A stretch of 64,000 nucleotides of DNA, taken from positions 620,001-684,000 of the forward strand of contig JANJXV010000153.1 in assembly GCA_024803745.1 (NCBI GenBank), in the 5' to 3' direction. This stretch comes from Megascapheus bottae. Taxonomy: Eukaryota; Chordata; Mammalia; Rodentia; Geomyidae. A model generated the notes under the pieces. The model saw nothing but the letters and a program-made list of their open reading frames with translations, searched no databases and was not told where the DNA came from. A program made the position numbers and the translations under genes. Of this stretch, positions 63,578 through 64,000 are shown in pieces (the stretch's first letter is position 1; each line of letters begins with the position of its first letter).

Positions 63578-64000
63578 TTGAAAATGGGAGCAAGATTACT
63601 ACTAAATACGATTATAGTTTTTCAGATATAACCAACCTAGACCTCTGTCGCTGGCAGACACTAGATGTTCACAAGTTTTGATTGGTATTATCACTCTTTC
63701 TTTTTGTGCACTTACAGACCAGCCTAATACAACCACTGATAAGCGATTTATACCCAAAACAATAAGCCTCTCAATCCAATCTCTATTGTCTTTAAGTCCC
63801 TCTGAGCCTAGAGAATAATTAACCACCTACATATACAATATTGCTCAACAGCCATCAAGTGTAGATTCGTGCAGTATAAGGGTTGAAAGACGAGCAGAGG
63901 TCCAGAGATAGAAAAAAAGAATGAGAGAGGTCAGGGGAGGTGCAAGAGGATTAACGTAGGAGTGTAAGAATATTGTAGTAATGAAGAAAAGTTATAGCAT

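Larger units (their letters stand above)
24868..64000 (-). repeat. Tandem array of L1 + spacer, 7.42-kb unit
   Basis: Six head-to-tail L1s separated by five copies of one spacer. The ORF1 start codons lie at 26,449, 33,868, 41,288, 48,736, 56,153 and 63,577, giving steps of 7,419, 7,420, 7,448, 7,417 and 7,424 bp. The one long step is mostly explained by a CAT triplet expansion. Compared stretches differ by about 1% by eye. The array starts inside L1 ORF2 on the left and leaves the window on the right, so its real copy number is unknown. All units have the same orientation and the same L1/spacer junctions, which is expected of tandem duplication, not of repeated insertion. Confidence 0.97.
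58086..64000 (-). mobile_element. Array L1 copy 5, cut by window edge
   Basis: 3' UTR, ORF2, ORF1 and most of the 5' UTR. About 125 bp of the 5' end would lie beyond 64,000 if it has the standard length. Confidence 0.95.

Noticed and set aside
24868..64000. CRISPR array or phage-like repeat system
   Set aside because: The repeat unit is 7.4 kb and consists of L1 and mammalian SINE-bearing spacer; there are no short direct repeats with unique spacers.

Overview
The window is nuclear DNA from a mammal, and the repeats point to a rodent. It holds no intact protein-coding gene that I can recognise. It is dense with tRNA-Ala/ID-like dimeric SINEs, a second composite SINE whose 5' half is Alu/B1-like, and L1 LINEs. 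The composite SINEs made me think of a geomyoid rodent (pocket mouse or kangaroo rat group), but that is a guess from repeat style and was not tested.

Bases 1-24,867 are an accessory, repeat-rich flank. Two decayed L1 3' ends lie at 1-1,560. A SINE-packed stretch runs to about 5.4 kb. At 5.85-8.2 kb the minus strand carries a broken RalGDS-like locus. I recognise two exon remnants that align by eye to the REM (RasGEF N-terminal) domain, followed by an acidic tail in two frames. It is interrupted by several stops, including two adjacent TAG codons where RalGDS has Gln-Gln. From 9.7 to 15.6 kb I recognise only SINEs and a few exon-like minus-strand stretches that I cannot name. At 15.69-16.56 kb an L1 shows the inverted-5'/direct-3' layout of twin priming. 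At 16.93-22.10 kb the minus strand carries a KRAB C2H2 zinc-finger pseudogene with a 127-bp KRAB-A exon, a KRAB-B-like exon and a decayed finger array.

From 24,868 to the right edge the window is one tandem array. The unit is about 7.42 kb, made of a near-full-length L1 (about 6,039 bp, minus strand) and a 1.38-kb non-L1 spacer. Five complete periods and part of a sixth are present, and the array runs off the window. All copies share the same inactivating lesions in ORF1 and ORF2 as well as the same spacer. They were therefore multiplied as DNA (tandem duplication or unequal exchange) from one dead L1, not by independent retrotransposition. Variants are shared between non-adjacent copies, which suggests exchange within the array. 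The spacer is an inverted relative, roughly 90% identical by eye, of bases 8.31-9.65 kb, the sequence just upstream of the RalGDS-like REM exon, and it carries the same two SINE insertions. This older inverted duplication links the two halves of the window.

The array is the most unusual object here: a macrosatellite-like block whose unit is a whole L1 plus a gene-derived spacer. I see no evidence that it encodes a new functional system.
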